Origin: Ascidiaceihabitans sp029251465
Lineage (GTDB): Bacteria; Pseudomonadota; Alphaproteobacteria; Rhodobacterales; Rhodobacteraceae
Length of the DNA: 64,000 bases
Reading direction: 5' to 3'
Assembly (NCBI RefSeq): GCF_042932805.1
Contig: NZ_CP170633.1
Span: 3,906,001-3,970,000, forward strand
The first letter of the stretch is position 1, and every line of letters begins with the position of its first letter. Of the stretch, positions 1 to 8,903 are shown piece after piece. The position numbers and the translations under genes are program-made. The notes below the pieces were generated by a model. That model was not told where the DNA came from and searched no databases. It saw only the letters and a program-made list of their open reading frames with translations.

Positions 1-447
1 TTCCAGCTCTCCGATGCGCACGGCCATGTCAAAACCTTCGGAAATCAGTTCAACGTAGCGGTTGTTCAGGACCATGTTGACGGTAATGTCCGGGAAATCT
101 TCTAGGAATTCGGACAGCGCGGGGGACAAATGATTGACCCCGAAATCCGTCGCAACCGAGATGCGCAACAAACCCGATGGGGCGGATTGCATGGACGTCA
201 CCAGCGCGTCCGCTTCACCGGCGTCATTCAGGACGCGGCGGGCACGGTCGTAATAGGCAAGACCGATTTCGGTTGGCGACACACGACGTGTTGTCCGGTT
301 CAAAAGGCGCGCACCAAGGCGGGCCTCTAGCGATGAGACGTGTTTAGAGACGGCGGACTTTGAGATGCCCATCTTCTTGGCCGCGTCGGTAAAGCCACCT
401 TGGTCTACGACCGTGGCAAAAGCTTCCATTTCAGTAAGGCGGTCCAT
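1..447 (-). CDS. LysR-family transcriptional regulator, partial (N-terminal 149 residues)
   Basis: The gene runs off the left edge, so only the first 149 residues are present. They begin MDRLTEMEAFATVVDQGGFT and continue with a winged helix-turn-helix containing ISKSAVSKHVSSLEARLGARLLNRTTR, split here as ISKSAVSKHVSS and LEARLGARLLNRTT, which is the classic LysR DNA-binding head. Residues after about 90 (LRISVATDFG) begin the periplasmic-binding-like effector domain. LysR proteins are cytoplasmic one-component activators or repressors that usually control a divergent neighbour. The 234-bp gap to the right holds no divergent gene, so the target is unknown and may lie elsewhere. Confidence 0.88.
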   Translation of the reverse strand, partial: MDRLTEMEAFATVVDQGGFTDAAKKMGISKSAVSKHVSSLEARLGARLLNRTTRRVSPTEIGLAYYDRARRVLNDAGEADALVTSMQSAPSGLLRISVATDFGVNHLSPALSEFLEDFPDITVNMVLNNRYVELISEGFDMAVRIGELE

Positions 448-581
448 TGGCCGTTCCCTTCAACAAATTCGATTAATGCTCGTTTCTTGGACCTTGTATC
501 GCGGTCAATCTGGGCACAATCGGGGCGGGGGTGGGACAATGCCAAGGTTATTGCAGGGATCGTTCGTGGCACGGAAACAAC

Positions 582-596
582 GAAACGATCCGTTTC
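582..596. promoter_or_regulatory. Perfect inverted repeat, 6-bp arms with 3-nt spacer
   Basis: GAAACG-ATC-CGTTTC lies in the gap between the LysR gene start (447) and the end of the anti-sigma gene (682). There is no T-run on either strand, so it is not a convincing terminator. An operator for the LysR gene is possible but is only inferred from position. Confidence 0.25.
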
Positions 597-681
597 CAAT
601 GCCCGAGATTTGGCAGAAGCCCATAGAACACGTGGGCATTGGGCATGCGCGTTGGATGGGCGGTTGTGGCAGTAAGGTGGC

Positions 682-1473
682 TTAGATGTCGGACACGGTT
701 CCGGCCCAAGCCTCGAACGCTTGTGCCTCGGATGCGGTGACATCACCTTGATCGCCGCCGATTAACAAGTAGGCCAAGCCGTCGCGGTTCCAGCTGGCTG
801 CGGCCATGCCTTGGATCGTTTCGGGCACCATGGCTTTGGCGTCATTGGATTTGGCCGCAATGATGCACAGCGCAACCGGCGTGCCATCGGGGCGGGTAAA
901 GGCAAGCTGGATCAGCGGTTTGCCGTTGAACCCAAGAACCTGAGCGCGTTTGAAATCCAACCCCTGAACCTGTGGCAATTGCGAAATGTCCGCACCCAAA
1001 GCGGCGGAAACGACGGCCAGTTGGGCAGAGGCTTCGGCGTCGCTGGGCGATTTCGCCATCAGGGTTTCGTTGGAATACAGCGATTGGTAGCTGGCAACGA
1101 CGGCTTTCCAACCGGGGGCTTTGGGTTGAGCAGGCAATAGATCCGGCAGGAACAGCATCATCGCAACACCTGCGGCAATGCCCGTACCGACCAACGCAAA
1201 ACTGCCAAGAAAACTTGGGCGCACATTTTTATTCGCGGCTTTGGTCGCCTGCTTTTGCTGCTTTTTCAGATCAGGCATCGCAGGGGCGTCATCCAGAACG
1301 GTGCTGAACAGTGTTGTCAGCGCGGATTTGTCGATATCCAACGCCGCGATCTGATCGGCCAACGCGTCATTCGTTTCCAAAGCCGCATCAATGGCCACAC
1401 ACAGGTTTTCGCCTGCTTCCCCGTCAAGGTAGGCGGTCAACTGTTGGTCCGTGAAGTGTGCCTCGTGTATCAT
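682..1473 (-). CDS. Membrane anti-sigma factor of an ECF sigma pair
   Basis: This 263-residue protein has a short cytoplasmic N-terminal region beginning MIHEAHFTDQQLTAYLDGEA, which is the usual anti-sigma opening. One predicted membrane helix lies around residues 87-110 (FLGSFALVGTGIAAGVAMML), followed by a C-terminal domain of about 150 residues probably outside the cytoplasm. It overlaps the sigma gene by ATGA, so the two are translationally coupled. The family binds and silences the cognate sigma factor until a signal arrives. No HxxxCxxC zinc motif is visible in the N-terminal part, so it is not a ZAS-type anti-sigma factor. The signal sensed is unknown. Confidence 0.75.
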   Translation of the reverse strand: MIHEAHFTDQQLTAYLDGEAGENLCVAIDAALETNDALADQIAALDIDKSALTTLFSTVLDDAPAMPDLKKQQKQATKAANKNVRPSFLGSFALVGTGIAAGVAMMLFLPDLLPAQPKAPGWKAVVASYQSLYSNETLMAKSPSDAEASAQLAVVSAALGADISQLPQVQGLDFKRAQVLGFNGKPLIQLAFTRPDGTPVALCIIAAKSNDAKAMVPETIQGMAAASWNRDGLAYLLIGGDQGDVTASEAQAFEAWAGTVSDI

Positions 1474-1973
1474 TCTGCGGCCCCTTTGCCGGCGTCGGTC
1501 TTTTGGTCTTCATCTTTTGGCATCGCGGCAACAATGACGCGGCGCGCCGCAGCAAGGCGGCTCATCACGGTTCCGATCGGGATTTCCATGATGTTGGCCG
1601 CTTCTTTGTAACTGAACCCCTCGACGTAGACCAAAAGCACCGATTGGCGCTGGCCCACAGGTAGGGCGTTCACCTGAGATAACACGTCACGGGCAAATAT
1701 ATTCGTTTCTGAATCTGGTTTATCGTCGCGCAGGTCCACATCTTCGACCGGAACCACGCCTTTGCCGATGCGCACCTTTCGGGATCGCAACTCGTTTAGC
1801 CACACCCGTTGCGCCATGCGAAACATCCAGCGGTCCAGATGCGTGCCTGCCTCGAATTTGTCGGCTTGTTCGATTGCGCGCAGGCAGGTCGCTTGGGCCA
1901 GGTCATCGGCCCAGTCACGCTGCCCGGTCACGGCCATGCAATAGCGCCACAAGCGCGGGAAAACCGCGTTCAT
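1470..1973 (-). CDS. ECF-type RNA polymerase sigma factor
   Basis: This 167-residue protein has a sigma-70 region 2 at about residues 1-60 (DLAQATCLRAIEQADKFE) and a region 4 helix-turn-helix at about 95-150 (VEGFSYKEAANIMEIPIGTV). It lacks regions 1 and 3, as ECF sigmas do. It directs RNA polymerase to a small stress or envelope regulon and is held by the anti-sigma factor whose start overlaps its stop codon. The first in-frame ATG is used. The frame stays open upstream without an obvious ATG or strong ribosome binding site, so the true N-terminus could be about 15-20 residues longer from a rare start. Confidence 0.85.
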   Translation of the reverse strand: MNAVFPRLWRYCMAVTGQRDWADDLAQATCLRAIEQADKFEAGTHLDRWMFRMAQRVWLNELRSRKVRIGKGVVPVEDVDLRDDKPDSETNIFARDVLSQVNALPVGQRQSVLLVYVEGFSYKEAANIMEIPIGTVMSRLAAARRVIVAAMPKDEDQKTDAGKGAAE

Positions 1974-2057
1974 GTCATTGTGGACTTGGGCCTGAGACTC
2001 GGGTGAAATAGCGTTGTGTCCTTGATCGTTGGGCTGAGTGTTACCCGAGTGCTGCGG

Positions 2058-2984
2058 CTATATCCAGCGCAACCATCGCAGGGCGGCCATCAGGATCACG
2101 CCCAACGCGGCCATGCCTAGACACAAAAGGGTGAATGCCATCGGGCTTTCGACACCCGGCATGCCGCCGACGTTCACGCCAAAGACACCGGTCAAAAACC
2201 CAAGGGGCAGGAACACCGCCGCGACGATCGACAAAACATAGCTGTTACGCCCGTGCAGGGCGCTGGTCTGGCTGTCGTGGAGGTCTTGCAAGGCCCCAAG
2301 CCGCCCGTTCAGTGAATCGAGTTCTTCGACGTGCAGGATCGTCTGGTTCGCAACTTCGCGCTGGGCGGCACTGTCACCTTGCATCGCATCCGTTAGCCGC
2401 AAAAGAGCGTCACGTTGCGGTCCCAGATAGCGGCGCAGGCGAATCGCTTGGCGGCGCAACTCGCCCATGTCAGCAGGTAGCGCGACGGCAGAACCGCCCT
2501 GGTCTTCTTCGATCTGCTCGACCCGATCGGCCAAATCAAACACCACATCCTGAACACGGCGCGACAATGCGCATGACAGGACGTTTACAAAATCTGAGGG
2601 TGAAGCAGGGGCCGTCCCGTTTGCGCAAGATTGGCGGATGTCATCCAAAGCAAAGACTTTGCGGACCCGAACCGTGACCACAGTTTTATCGGTGACCCAC
2701 AATCGCACCGACACCATTTGGTCGGTGGGCCCATCGCTGTTCAAATTCACGCCGCGCAGGTTCAGGATCAACCCGTCGGCGTAACGGTCACAGCGCGGGC
2801 GGGTTTGGGATTGCAACAAGGCGGCGGCGGGCAATTCGGGAACATGCGCTGCCGCCCAATCTGGCAAATCAGGATCGGTCAGATCAAAGTGCCACCACCG
2901 GTAGGCGGCGTTGCCTGTGGGGGCGATATCGTGAACCGCAGTGGCGGTCCCGTCGTCGGCAATATCAAAGGCACAAATCGGCAT
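2058..2984 (-). CDS. zntB: CorA/ZntB-family divalent metal transporter
   Basis: This 308-residue protein has a large soluble N-terminal domain (residues 1-240) ending in a long helical stalk, then two membrane helices around 246-270 and 280-304. The loop signature is FGVNVGGMPG at the end of the first helix. CorA magnesium channels carry GMN; GVN or GIN followed by GGxPG is typical of ZntB zinc transporters, so zinc transport is the better guess. It would act as a pentamer in the inner membrane. It lies upstream of, and in the same direction as, the sigma gene, but there is no sign of shared regulation. Confidence 0.82.
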   Translation of the reverse strand: MPICAFDIADDGTATAVHDIAPTGNAAYRWWHFDLTDPDLPDWAAAHVPELPAAALLQSQTRPRCDRYADGLILNLRGVNLNSDGPTDQMVSVRLWVTDKTVVTVRVRKVFALDDIRQSCANGTAPASPSDFVNVLSCALSRRVQDVVFDLADRVEQIEEDQGGSAVALPADMGELRRQAIRLRRYLGPQRDALLRLTDAMQGDSAAQREVANQTILHVEELDSLNGRLGALQDLHDSQTSALHGRNSYVLSIVAAVFLPLGFLTGVFGVNVGGMPGVESPMAFTLLCLGMAALGVILMAALRWLRWI

Positions 2985-3034
2985 GGGCGAGATCCAGTTT
3001 TTATCCCGCCCAACTTGCCTGATTACTGTGGCGC

Positions 3035-5062
3035 TTACAACGTGGCAGCAAGGCGGGTGCCTTGGTCAATTGCGCGCTTGGCGTCCAGTTCGGCCGCGAC
3101 ATCCGCGCCGCCGATTACGTGGCAAGACACGCCTTTGGCTTCAAGTTCGTCCGCAAGTGTGCGTTGTGAGATTTGACCGGCGCACATCACGATTGTGTCG
3201 ACCTCGATCAATGTCGGGTTTTCGCGCGCCTCGCCGAATGACACGTGCAGGCCGGCATCGTCGATGCGTTCGTAGTTTACGCCGCCGACAAAATTCACGT
3301 CTTTCATTTTCAACGCCGCGCGGTGAATCCAGCCTGTGGTTTTACCCAAGCCTTTGCCGTGCTTTTGCGCCTTGCGTTGCAGTAAGGTGATCTCGCGGGC
3401 GGGCGCGTGGGGTTTTGGACCTTCCGGGGCCAAACCGCCACGGTGTTGCGCAGGGTCGGTGACGCCCCATTCTTCCATCCACAGGGGCAGGTTTTCTGTC
3501 GGGCTGTCGCCTTCGTGCGCGAGGAATTCGGACACGTCAAAGCCGATGCCACCGGCGCCGATCACGGCCACGCGTTTGCCGACGGGCGCCTTGTGGCGCA
3601 GCACGTCGATGTAGCTGAGAACGTTTGCGCCGTCTTGACCTGGAATGGCGGTGTCACGCGGGATGACGCCCGTGGCGACGATAACTTCGTCAAAGCCGGT
3701 CAGGTCGTTGGCGGACACTTCGCGGCCCAATTCGACCGTGATCCCCATATCGGCAACCATCGTGCGGTACCAATCGACAAGGCCCCAGAATTCTTCCTTG
3801 CCGGGGACTTGTTTGGCCATGTTCAGCTGGCCACCAATTTCGTCAGATTTGTCAAAAACAGTGACCGCGTGTCCGCGTTCCGTGGCGGCCATGGCCGTCG
3901 ACAGCCCCGCAGGACCCGCGCCCACGATGGCAATTTTCTTTTTGCCGCTGGACGGTTCAATGACCAATTCAGTTTCGTAACAGGCGCGTGGGTTCACGAG
4001 GCAGGACGAAATCTTGCCGCCAAATGTGTGATCCAAGCACGCTTGGTTGCAGGCGATGCACGGCGCGATCTGGTCGGCCTTGCCCGCAGCCGCTTTGGCC
4101 ACGAAATGTGCGTCGGCCAGCATCGGGCGCGCCATCGACACCATGTCGGCGCAACCTGTGGCAAGGACCTCTTCGCCGACCTCTGGCGTGTTGATGCGGT
4201 TGGACGTGATGACGGGGATGTTCACCTGACCCATCAGTTTCTTGGTGACCCACGCGAACGCGGCGCGTGGAACAGACGTTGCGATCGTCGGGATGCGCGC
4301 CTCGTGCCAGCCGATGCCGGTGTTGATGATCGTGGCCCCTGCTTTTTCGACTTCTTTGGCCAGCTGGACAACTTCGTCGTGGGTCGATCCGTTCGGCACC
4401 AGATCAATCATCGACAGACGGTAGATGATGATGAAATCGTCGCCAACTGCGGCGCGCGTGCGCTTGATCACTTCGATCGGCAGGCGCATGCGGTTTTCGT
4501 AACTGCCACCCCAACGGTCGGTGCGTTTGTTGGTGTGAGTGACAAGGAACTGGTTGAGGAAATACCCTTCGGACCCCATGATTTCGACGCCATCGTAGCC
4601 AGCTTTGCGTGCGCGGGCCGCGGTGTCTGCAATGTCCTGGATCTGCTTTTCGATGCCGTCTTCGTCCAGTTCCGCCGGAGGGAACGGCGAGATCGGGGAT
4701 TTCACAGGCGACGGGGCCACGCACATCGGGCCGTAGGCATAGCGCCCCGCGTGCAGAATTTGCATCGCGATTTTGCCCCCTGCTTCGTGCACACGGTCCG
4801 TGACGATCGAATGGTTCGCGACGTCTTCGTCCGTGGTCATCATCGCGGCACCGGGCAGAACGGAGCCTTCCAAATTCGGCCCGATCCCACCTGTGACCAT
4901 CAAACCCACATCGCCGCGCGCGCGTTCGGCGTAAAATTCAGCGACGCGGTTCCAGTCTTTGGTTTCTTCAAGGCCGGTGTGCATCGACCCCATCAACACG
5001 CGGTTTTTCAACGTGGTAAAGCCAAGATCGAGCGGGGCAAGCAGGTGTGGATAGGCGGACAT
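3035..5062 (-). CDS. fadH: NADPH-dependent 2,4-dienoyl-CoA reductase
   Basis: This 675-residue protein matches the FadH layout. An old-yellow-enzyme FMN TIM barrel (about 1-365) includes the Tyr167 region GSEGYFLNQF. A 4Fe-4S ligand set follows (Cys335, Cys338, Cys342, Cys354), then an FAD-binding Rossmann motif IVGAGPAGLS near residue 380 and a C-terminal NADPH domain with VIGAGGIGFD. The enzyme reduces 2,4-dienoyl-CoA esters from unsaturated fatty acids so that beta-oxidation can proceed. Length and motifs are complete. Trimethylamine dehydrogenase-type enzymes share this architecture; the size favours FadH. Confidence 0.88.
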   Translation of the reverse strand: MSAYPHLLAPLDLGFTTLKNRVLMGSMHTGLEETKDWNRVAEFYAERARGDVGLMVTGGIGPNLEGSVLPGAAMMTTDEDVANHSIVTDRVHEAGGKIAMQILHAGRYAYGPMCVAPSPVKSPISPFPPAELDEDGIEKQIQDIADTAARARKAGYDGVEIMGSEGYFLNQFLVTHTNKRTDRWGGSYENRMRLPIEVIKRTRAAVGDDFIIIYRLSMIDLVPNGSTHDEVVQLAKEVEKAGATIINTGIGWHEARIPTIATSVPRAAFAWVTKKLMGQVNIPVITSNRINTPEVGEEVLATGCADMVSMARPMLADAHFVAKAAAGKADQIAPCIACNQACLDHTFGGKISSCLVNPRACYETELVIEPSSGKKKIAIVGAGPAGLSTAMAATERGHAVTVFDKSDEIGGQLNMAKQVPGKEEFWGLVDWYRTMVADMGITVELGREVSANDLTGFDEVIVATGVIPRDTAIPGQDGANVLSYIDVLRHKAPVGKRVAVIGAGGIGFDVSEFLAHEGDSPTENLPLWMEEWGVTDPAQHRGGLAPEGPKPHAPAREITLLQRKAQKHGKGLGKTTGWIHRAALKMKDVNFVGGVNYERIDDAGLHVSFGEARENPTLIEVDTIVMCAGQISQRTLADELEAKGVSCHVIGGADVAAELDAKRAIDQGTRLAATL

Positions 5063-5144
5063 TGTGACGGCTCCCTTAATTTCGAGTTGTTAGGTAGATC
5101 GCCCAAAGCCCGTGTCGATGTCACGCACAACCTAACGTCATGGG

Positions 5145-5546
5145 TCAGCTGTGGGCGGCAGCGATCTTCGAAATGACCGTTAGCGCGTCTTGTTCGCGCC
5201 CATCCGGCACAAACAGGTGGTCGTGAAAGAAACCCGCAACCGGGTTCACGCCCATGTCCTGCTTGGCAAGTTCGGTGGCGATGTGGGCGATGAACCCGAC
5301 AGCCTCGAGTGCTGAGTGAATGTTCAATGTGATCATGCGGCACGGAAATTCAAAGGGCAGGTCGTGTGCCTGCGCTTGGGCTTGCGTGAGGATCAAGGTG
5401 ATCCCTTCGGCCTCTTGAAACATCATGCGCGGGGACAACCCGTCAGGCATCGTGCGATCCTTGAGGGTCACGAAAACGAACAGATCGTCGATCAGGTCGG
5501 CGCTCATGGTACCCAGTAGCGTGTTCAAATTGGTTTCGCCGGTCAT
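5145..5546 (-). CDS. ACT-domain protein (DUF2241-like)
   Basis: This 133-residue protein starts MTGETNLNTLLGTMSADLID and ends near FFHDHLFVPDGREQDALTVI. It resembles the small paired-ACT proteins (DUF2241, CASTOR/ThrRS-associated type). These are soluble domains that usually bind amino acids or act as regulatory subunits, with no catalytic residues. The internal ATG at 5546 is chosen over the longer open frame because the extra 63 residues would run antisense into rppH. It is divergent from rppH. Its ligand is unknown. Confidence 0.7.
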   Translation of the reverse strand: MTGETNLNTLLGTMSADLIDDLFVFVTLKDRTMPDGLSPRMMFQEAEGITLILTQAQAQAHDLPFEFPCRMITLNIHSALEAVGFIAHIATELAKQDMGVNPVAGFFHDHLFVPDGREQDALTVISKIAAAHS

Positions 5547-5606
5547 CTGCTGTCCTTTGGGTTTCTTCGTGTTACACGTCAAAACGCTAGCACGAGGAGC
5601 ACGCCC

Positions 5607-6089
5607 ATGACACCCGAAGAGATCGCCAAACTGCCCTATCGCCAAAACGTGGGCCTTATGGTTTTGAATGAACACGGCGAAGTGTTCGTCGGGCAACGCC
5701 GCGACAATGCGGTGGCCGCGTGGCAGATGCCCCAAGGCGGGATCGACAAAGGCGAAGAGGCCGAGGCCGCCGCCCTGCGCGAGCTAGAAGAAGAGACGGG
5801 GATTTCGCCCGATCTGGTGGATATCATCGCGGTCAGTGCCGGCTGGATTCCCTATGACCTGCCACGCGAATTGATCATGAAACTGTGGAAAGGGCGCTAT
5901 CGCGGCCAAGAGCAAAAGTGGTTTCTGATGCGTTTTAAGGGCAGCGATGCAGATGTGAATATCCAGACTGAACACCCGGAATTCTCGGAATGGCGCTGGC
6001 TGAAGTCCGCTGATTTGGTGGATAACATTGTACCGTTCAAGCGCGATGTTTATGTATCTGTAGTGGAAGAATTCAAAGAGTACTTGTAA
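5607..6089 (+). CDS. rppH: RNA pyrophosphohydrolase (Nudix)
   Basis: This 160-residue protein has a full Nudix box at residues 44-66 (GGIDKGEEAEAAALREL then EEETG), with Arg58 and the Glu cluster that binds magnesium. The opening PYRQNVGLMVLN and the segment KWFLMRFKGSD are typical RppH features. It removes pyrophosphate from the 5' triphosphate of mRNAs and so starts RNase E-dependent decay. A clear AGGAG-type ribosome binding site precedes the ATG. The stop codon overlaps the next start by one base (TAATG). Confidence 0.92.
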   Translation: MTPEEIAKLPYRQNVGLMVLNEHGEVFVGQRRDNAVAAWQMPQGGIDKGEEAEAAALRELEEETGISPDLVDIIAVSAGWIPYDLPRELIMKLWKGRYRGQEQKWFLMRFKGSDADVNIQTEHPEFSEWRWLKSADLVDNIVPFKRDVYVSVVEEFKEYL

Positions 6090-6568
6090 TGCGCCTGTTT
6101 GCTATTGCCCTGTCTGTCCTTGTTCCGGCCCAAGCGATGGCCCTATCCTGCATTCCGCCATCGGTGGAACGTAGCTTTGGATATGCGCAAGACGCCGAGG
6201 AACTGTACGTGGTTGTCAGTGGCGAGCTGACCTTTGATGAACGCAAAATCCCGCAAAGACCCAAGAACCCGAACAACGCCCCAAAGCTGACGTTGATCCC
6301 TGCGACGTTGTCGGGGCAATCCTTGTCCAAGGCTGGGTTCGTGACGACCTTCGACCAACTGATCACGATTGAATTGCGCTGCTTTGGTCCGTGGTGTGGC
6401 TCCGTGACCAGCGGGACCGAACACTTGGCATTTATGAAAAAGACCGACGCGGGATACACGCTGAGCGTTGACCCCTGCTATTCGGCGGTGTTTTCAAAAC
6501 CAACGCCGCAGATGTTAGACACAGCGACGGCCTGCATGAATGGCGCAAAATGCAGCCCTGAATTCTAA
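6089..6568 (+). CDS. Secreted cysteine-containing hypothetical protein
   Basis: This 159-residue protein has a clear signal peptide (MRLFAIALSVLVPAQAMA, cleavage near residue 19). The mature part has six cysteines, including CFGPWCG and CMNGAKC, suggesting periplasmic disulfides. The centre has beta-rich segments (ELYVVVSGELTFDE) resembling an OB or beta-sandwich fold. It is translationally coupled to rppH by a one-base overlap. I do not recognise the family and assign no function. Confidence 0.7.
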   Translation: MRLFAIALSVLVPAQAMALSCIPPSVERSFGYAQDAEELYVVVSGELTFDERKIPQRPKNPNNAPKLTLIPATLSGQSLSKAGFVTTFDQLITIELRCFGPWCGSVTSGTEHLAFMKKTDAGYTLSVDPCYSAVFSKPTPQMLDTATACMNGAKCSPEF

Positions 6569-6577
6569 GGTCGAACT

Positions 6578-7168
6578 TCAGAGCACCGGTAGATGCGGTG
6601 CCAGGCTTGGGTTCCAACCGTTTGATTTGCGCGGATCATCGAAAATCTCAATTTTCCGTTTGATCGGGACAAAACCGCTGCGCACGTAAAATTGCATCGC
6701 TTGCTGGCTGTCGCCTGTGCAGGTGTGCAGGTGAAACCGCGAGATACCCGCAGCCCATGCGGTTTCGATCGCAGTGTTCATCAGGAAACGGCCCGCGCCC
6801 GTGCCAATCAAAGCACTGGTCAGCCCGAAAAACATCAGTTCGCATTCGCCCGGCGTGCGGAAATCCAGTTCTAACAGGGCTTCGTCAGCGCCATCTTTGC
6901 TAAGCGTCCAGATGTGAATGTTCTTGTCGTGAATGATCGCGCTGAGGTCTGCGTCCGACATCACCGTGCGCGACACCCAAAGCCAATCCGCCCCGATCCG
7001 GGAAAAGATTGACCGGTACCACTCGAGGCTCGGGGTTTCGACCCGCCGCAGCGTGACGCCTGACGGGGCTGGCACAGGCCGTGTATCGGCCCGCGCGCGC
7101 ATTTCCAGTTGGGTCACAACGACCGCCAATTTGTCGTTTGCAACGTCGTGATACCCGTCCCTGAGCAT
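6578..7168 (-). CDS. GNAT-family N-acetyltransferase
   Basis: In this 196-residue protein the second half carries the GNAT core: strand LELDFRTPGECELMFFGLT, the acetyl-CoA pyrophosphate loop around GTGAGRFLMNTA, and the late helix AMQFYVRSGFVPI. The N-terminal part is less conserved. It would transfer an acetyl group from acetyl-CoA to an unknown small molecule or peptide. The stop lies 10 bp from the end of the convergent secreted-protein gene, and the start is 3 bp from the stop of the kinase gene, so it is probably co-transcribed with that gene and nth. Confidence 0.82.
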   Translation of the reverse strand: MLRDGYHDVANDKLAVVVTQLEMRARADTRPVPAPSGVTLRRVETPSLEWYRSIFSRIGADWLWVSRTVMSDADLSAIIHDKNIHIWTLSKDGADEALLELDFRTPGECELMFFGLTSALIGTGAGRFLMNTAIETAWAAGISRFHLHTCTGDSQQAMQFYVRSGFVPIKRKIEIFDDPRKSNGWNPSLAPHLPVL

Positions 7169-7171
7169 GGT

Positions 7172-8164
7172 TTAGACCAGTCCTTTGGATTTGAAGGTAT
7201 CCATCATCGACACCACAGGGCGCGGCCCGATGTGACTGATGACTTCGGCCGCGCAGGCGTTGCCCATCTTGCCGCAAGTTTCCAAAGTTGCACCAGTCGC
7301 GAGGCCGTAGATAAAGCCGGCGGCGAATTGATCGCCTGCACCGGTTGCGTCTACCGGAACGACCTTAGTCACGGGCACATCGACACGTTCGTCGCCGCGA
7401 ATGATCGTCACGCCGTCACCAGATCGTGTGCACACAACCAGCGGACACATGGCTGCGGTTTTCGCCAGCGCGTCTTCTAGATCGTCGGTTTCGAACAAGG
7501 ATTTCAATTCAGCCTCGTTGCCCATCACGAAATCCAGTTCGTCGCCGATCATGCGCAGGAAATCGGCGCGGTGACGGTTGACGCAGAACGGATCGGAAAT
7601 CGCGATACCGGCCATGCCACCTGCAGCACGGGTTTGGCGCGATGCCTCAAGAAAGGCTTGTTTGCCTTGGTCTTTGTCAAAGAGGTAACCCTCGAGGAAC
7701 ATAATTTTTGTGTCGCTGGCGACGCCGTCTGGCACATCGGCTGGCCCCACGTTTGTCGAAATCCCAAGGTAAGTGTTCAACGAACGCTCGCCGTCCGGCG
7801 TTACAAAGATCATGCAACGTGATGTTGGCAAGTCTTCGTCCGATACAGGGGCGTTGACGAATTCGGTGCCTTCGTCTGCCATGGATTTAGCGTAAAACAG
7901 GCCCAATTCATCGTCGCGCACACGCCCGATAAAGGCTGTGGGCAAGCCCAACGACCCGATGCCGGAAATCGTGTTTGCAACCGACCCGCCGGGGGTCTGC
8001 ACGCGGTCGCCTGTCATCGCGCCAAACAAGGCTTCGGACCGGTCTGTTTCGACCAGTTGCATGATGCCTTTGTCGATCTTGTTGTCGACGAGGAACGCTT
8101 CGGAGCACTGGGTAATCACGTCAACAACGGCGTTACCGATGCCGACCACTTGGTACTTAGTCAT
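7172..8164 (-). CDS. PfkB-family adenosine kinase-like sugar kinase
   Basis: The start ATG at 8164 gives MTKYQVVGIGNAVVDVITQC (330 residues), which fits the family better than the longer frame. PfkB signatures are present: the N-terminal glycine-rich GGSVANTISG and the C-terminal DATGAGDQFAAGFIYGLA, with the catalytic Asp in GAGD. Alphaproteobacterial proteins of this type are annotated as adenosine kinase (ATP plus adenosine to AMP), although ribokinase or another nucleoside kinase activity is possible. The start overlaps the end of nth by 8 bp, so the two are coupled. Confidence 0.85.
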   Translation of the reverse strand: MTKYQVVGIGNAVVDVITQCSEAFLVDNKIDKGIMQLVETDRSEALFGAMTGDRVQTPGGSVANTISGIGSLGLPTAFIGRVRDDELGLFYAKSMADEGTEFVNAPVSDEDLPTSRCMIFVTPDGERSLNTYLGISTNVGPADVPDGVASDTKIMFLEGYLFDKDQGKQAFLEASRQTRAAGGMAGIAISDPFCVNRHRADFLRMIGDELDFVMGNEAELKSLFETDDLEDALAKTAAMCPLVVCTRSGDGVTIIRGDERVDVPVTKVVPVDATGAGDQFAAGFIYGLATGATLETCGKMGNACAAEVISHIGPRPVVSMMDTFKSKGLV

Positions 8165-8804
8165 AGTTTTTGTCCTTAAAGTCGCAGAGATCGCGGATGA
8201 TGCAGGTTTTGCACATCGGTTTGCGGGCCTTGCAGTGATAGCGCCCATGCAGGATCAACCAGTGATGGGCATGAAGTTGAAAATCGGCTGGAATGTTGTC
8301 TTCGACGGCGCGTTCGACTGCATCGACAGTTTTACCCGGCGCGATGCCTGTGCGGTTGCCAACGCGGAAAATATGCGTATCGACGGCTTGGGCAGGCTGG
8401 CGCCACCACATGTTCAGAACCACGTTTGCAGTTTTGCGGCCCACACCGGGCAGCGATTGCAGGGCGGCGCGTGAATTGGGGACAATGCCGCCGTAGTCGT
8501 TCACGAGGATCTCGCTCAGCTTGATCACGTTCTTGGCTTTTTGGCGAAACAGCCCGATGGTTTTGATGTGATCGGTCAGCCCGTCAATGCCAAGGTCGAG
8601 CATTTTTTGCGGCGTGTCAGCGATCTGGAACAGCGCGCGCGTGGCTTTGTTCACGCCAACGTCGGTCGCCTGCGCAGACAGGGCCACGGCCACGACCAAA
8701 GTGTAGACGTTCACGTGCTCCAGCTCGCCCTCGGGTTCGGGGTCATGCTGTTGAAAGCGCGTGAATATCTCACGAATACGATGATAGCCAAGTTGTTTTA
8801 CCAT
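8157..8804 (-). CDS. nth: Endonuclease III
   Basis: Starting at MVKQLGYHRIREIF gives 215 residues, the normal Nth size. The helix-hairpin-helix with catalytic Lys is LPGVGRKTANVVLN, the catalytic Asp follows in AVDTHIFRV, and the C-terminal 4Fe-4S ligands follow the CX6CX2CX5C pattern (CKARKPMCKTCIIRDLC). It is a bifunctional DNA glycosylase/AP lyase removing oxidised pyrimidines in base excision repair. It overlaps the downstream kinase gene by 8 bp. A divergent Ada-like repair gene starts 99 bp away. Confidence 0.94.
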   Translation of the reverse strand: MVKQLGYHRIREIFTRFQQHDPEPEGELEHVNVYTLVVAVALSAQATDVGVNKATRALFQIADTPQKMLDLGIDGLTDHIKTIGLFRQKAKNVIKLSEILVNDYGGIVPNSRAALQSLPGVGRKTANVVLNMWWRQPAQAVDTHIFRVGNRTGIAPGKTVDAVERAVEDNIPADFQLHAHHWLILHGRYHCKARKPMCKTCIIRDLCDFKDKNYD

Positions 8805-8903
8805 GGGCCGTTCTATGCCTGTTTGCGCAGGCCCCTGCAAGCATTGTGCGATTTGCGCAAATATCGGGTCGCTTGGACGGGCTTGGCTGGTTAGATTTGC
8901 TCT

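Noticed and set aside
3407..5176. Plus-strand open frame of 589 codons opposite fadH
   Set aside because: It is antisense to a complete, motif-rich FadH, has no recognisable domain and arises from the GC-rich codon bias.
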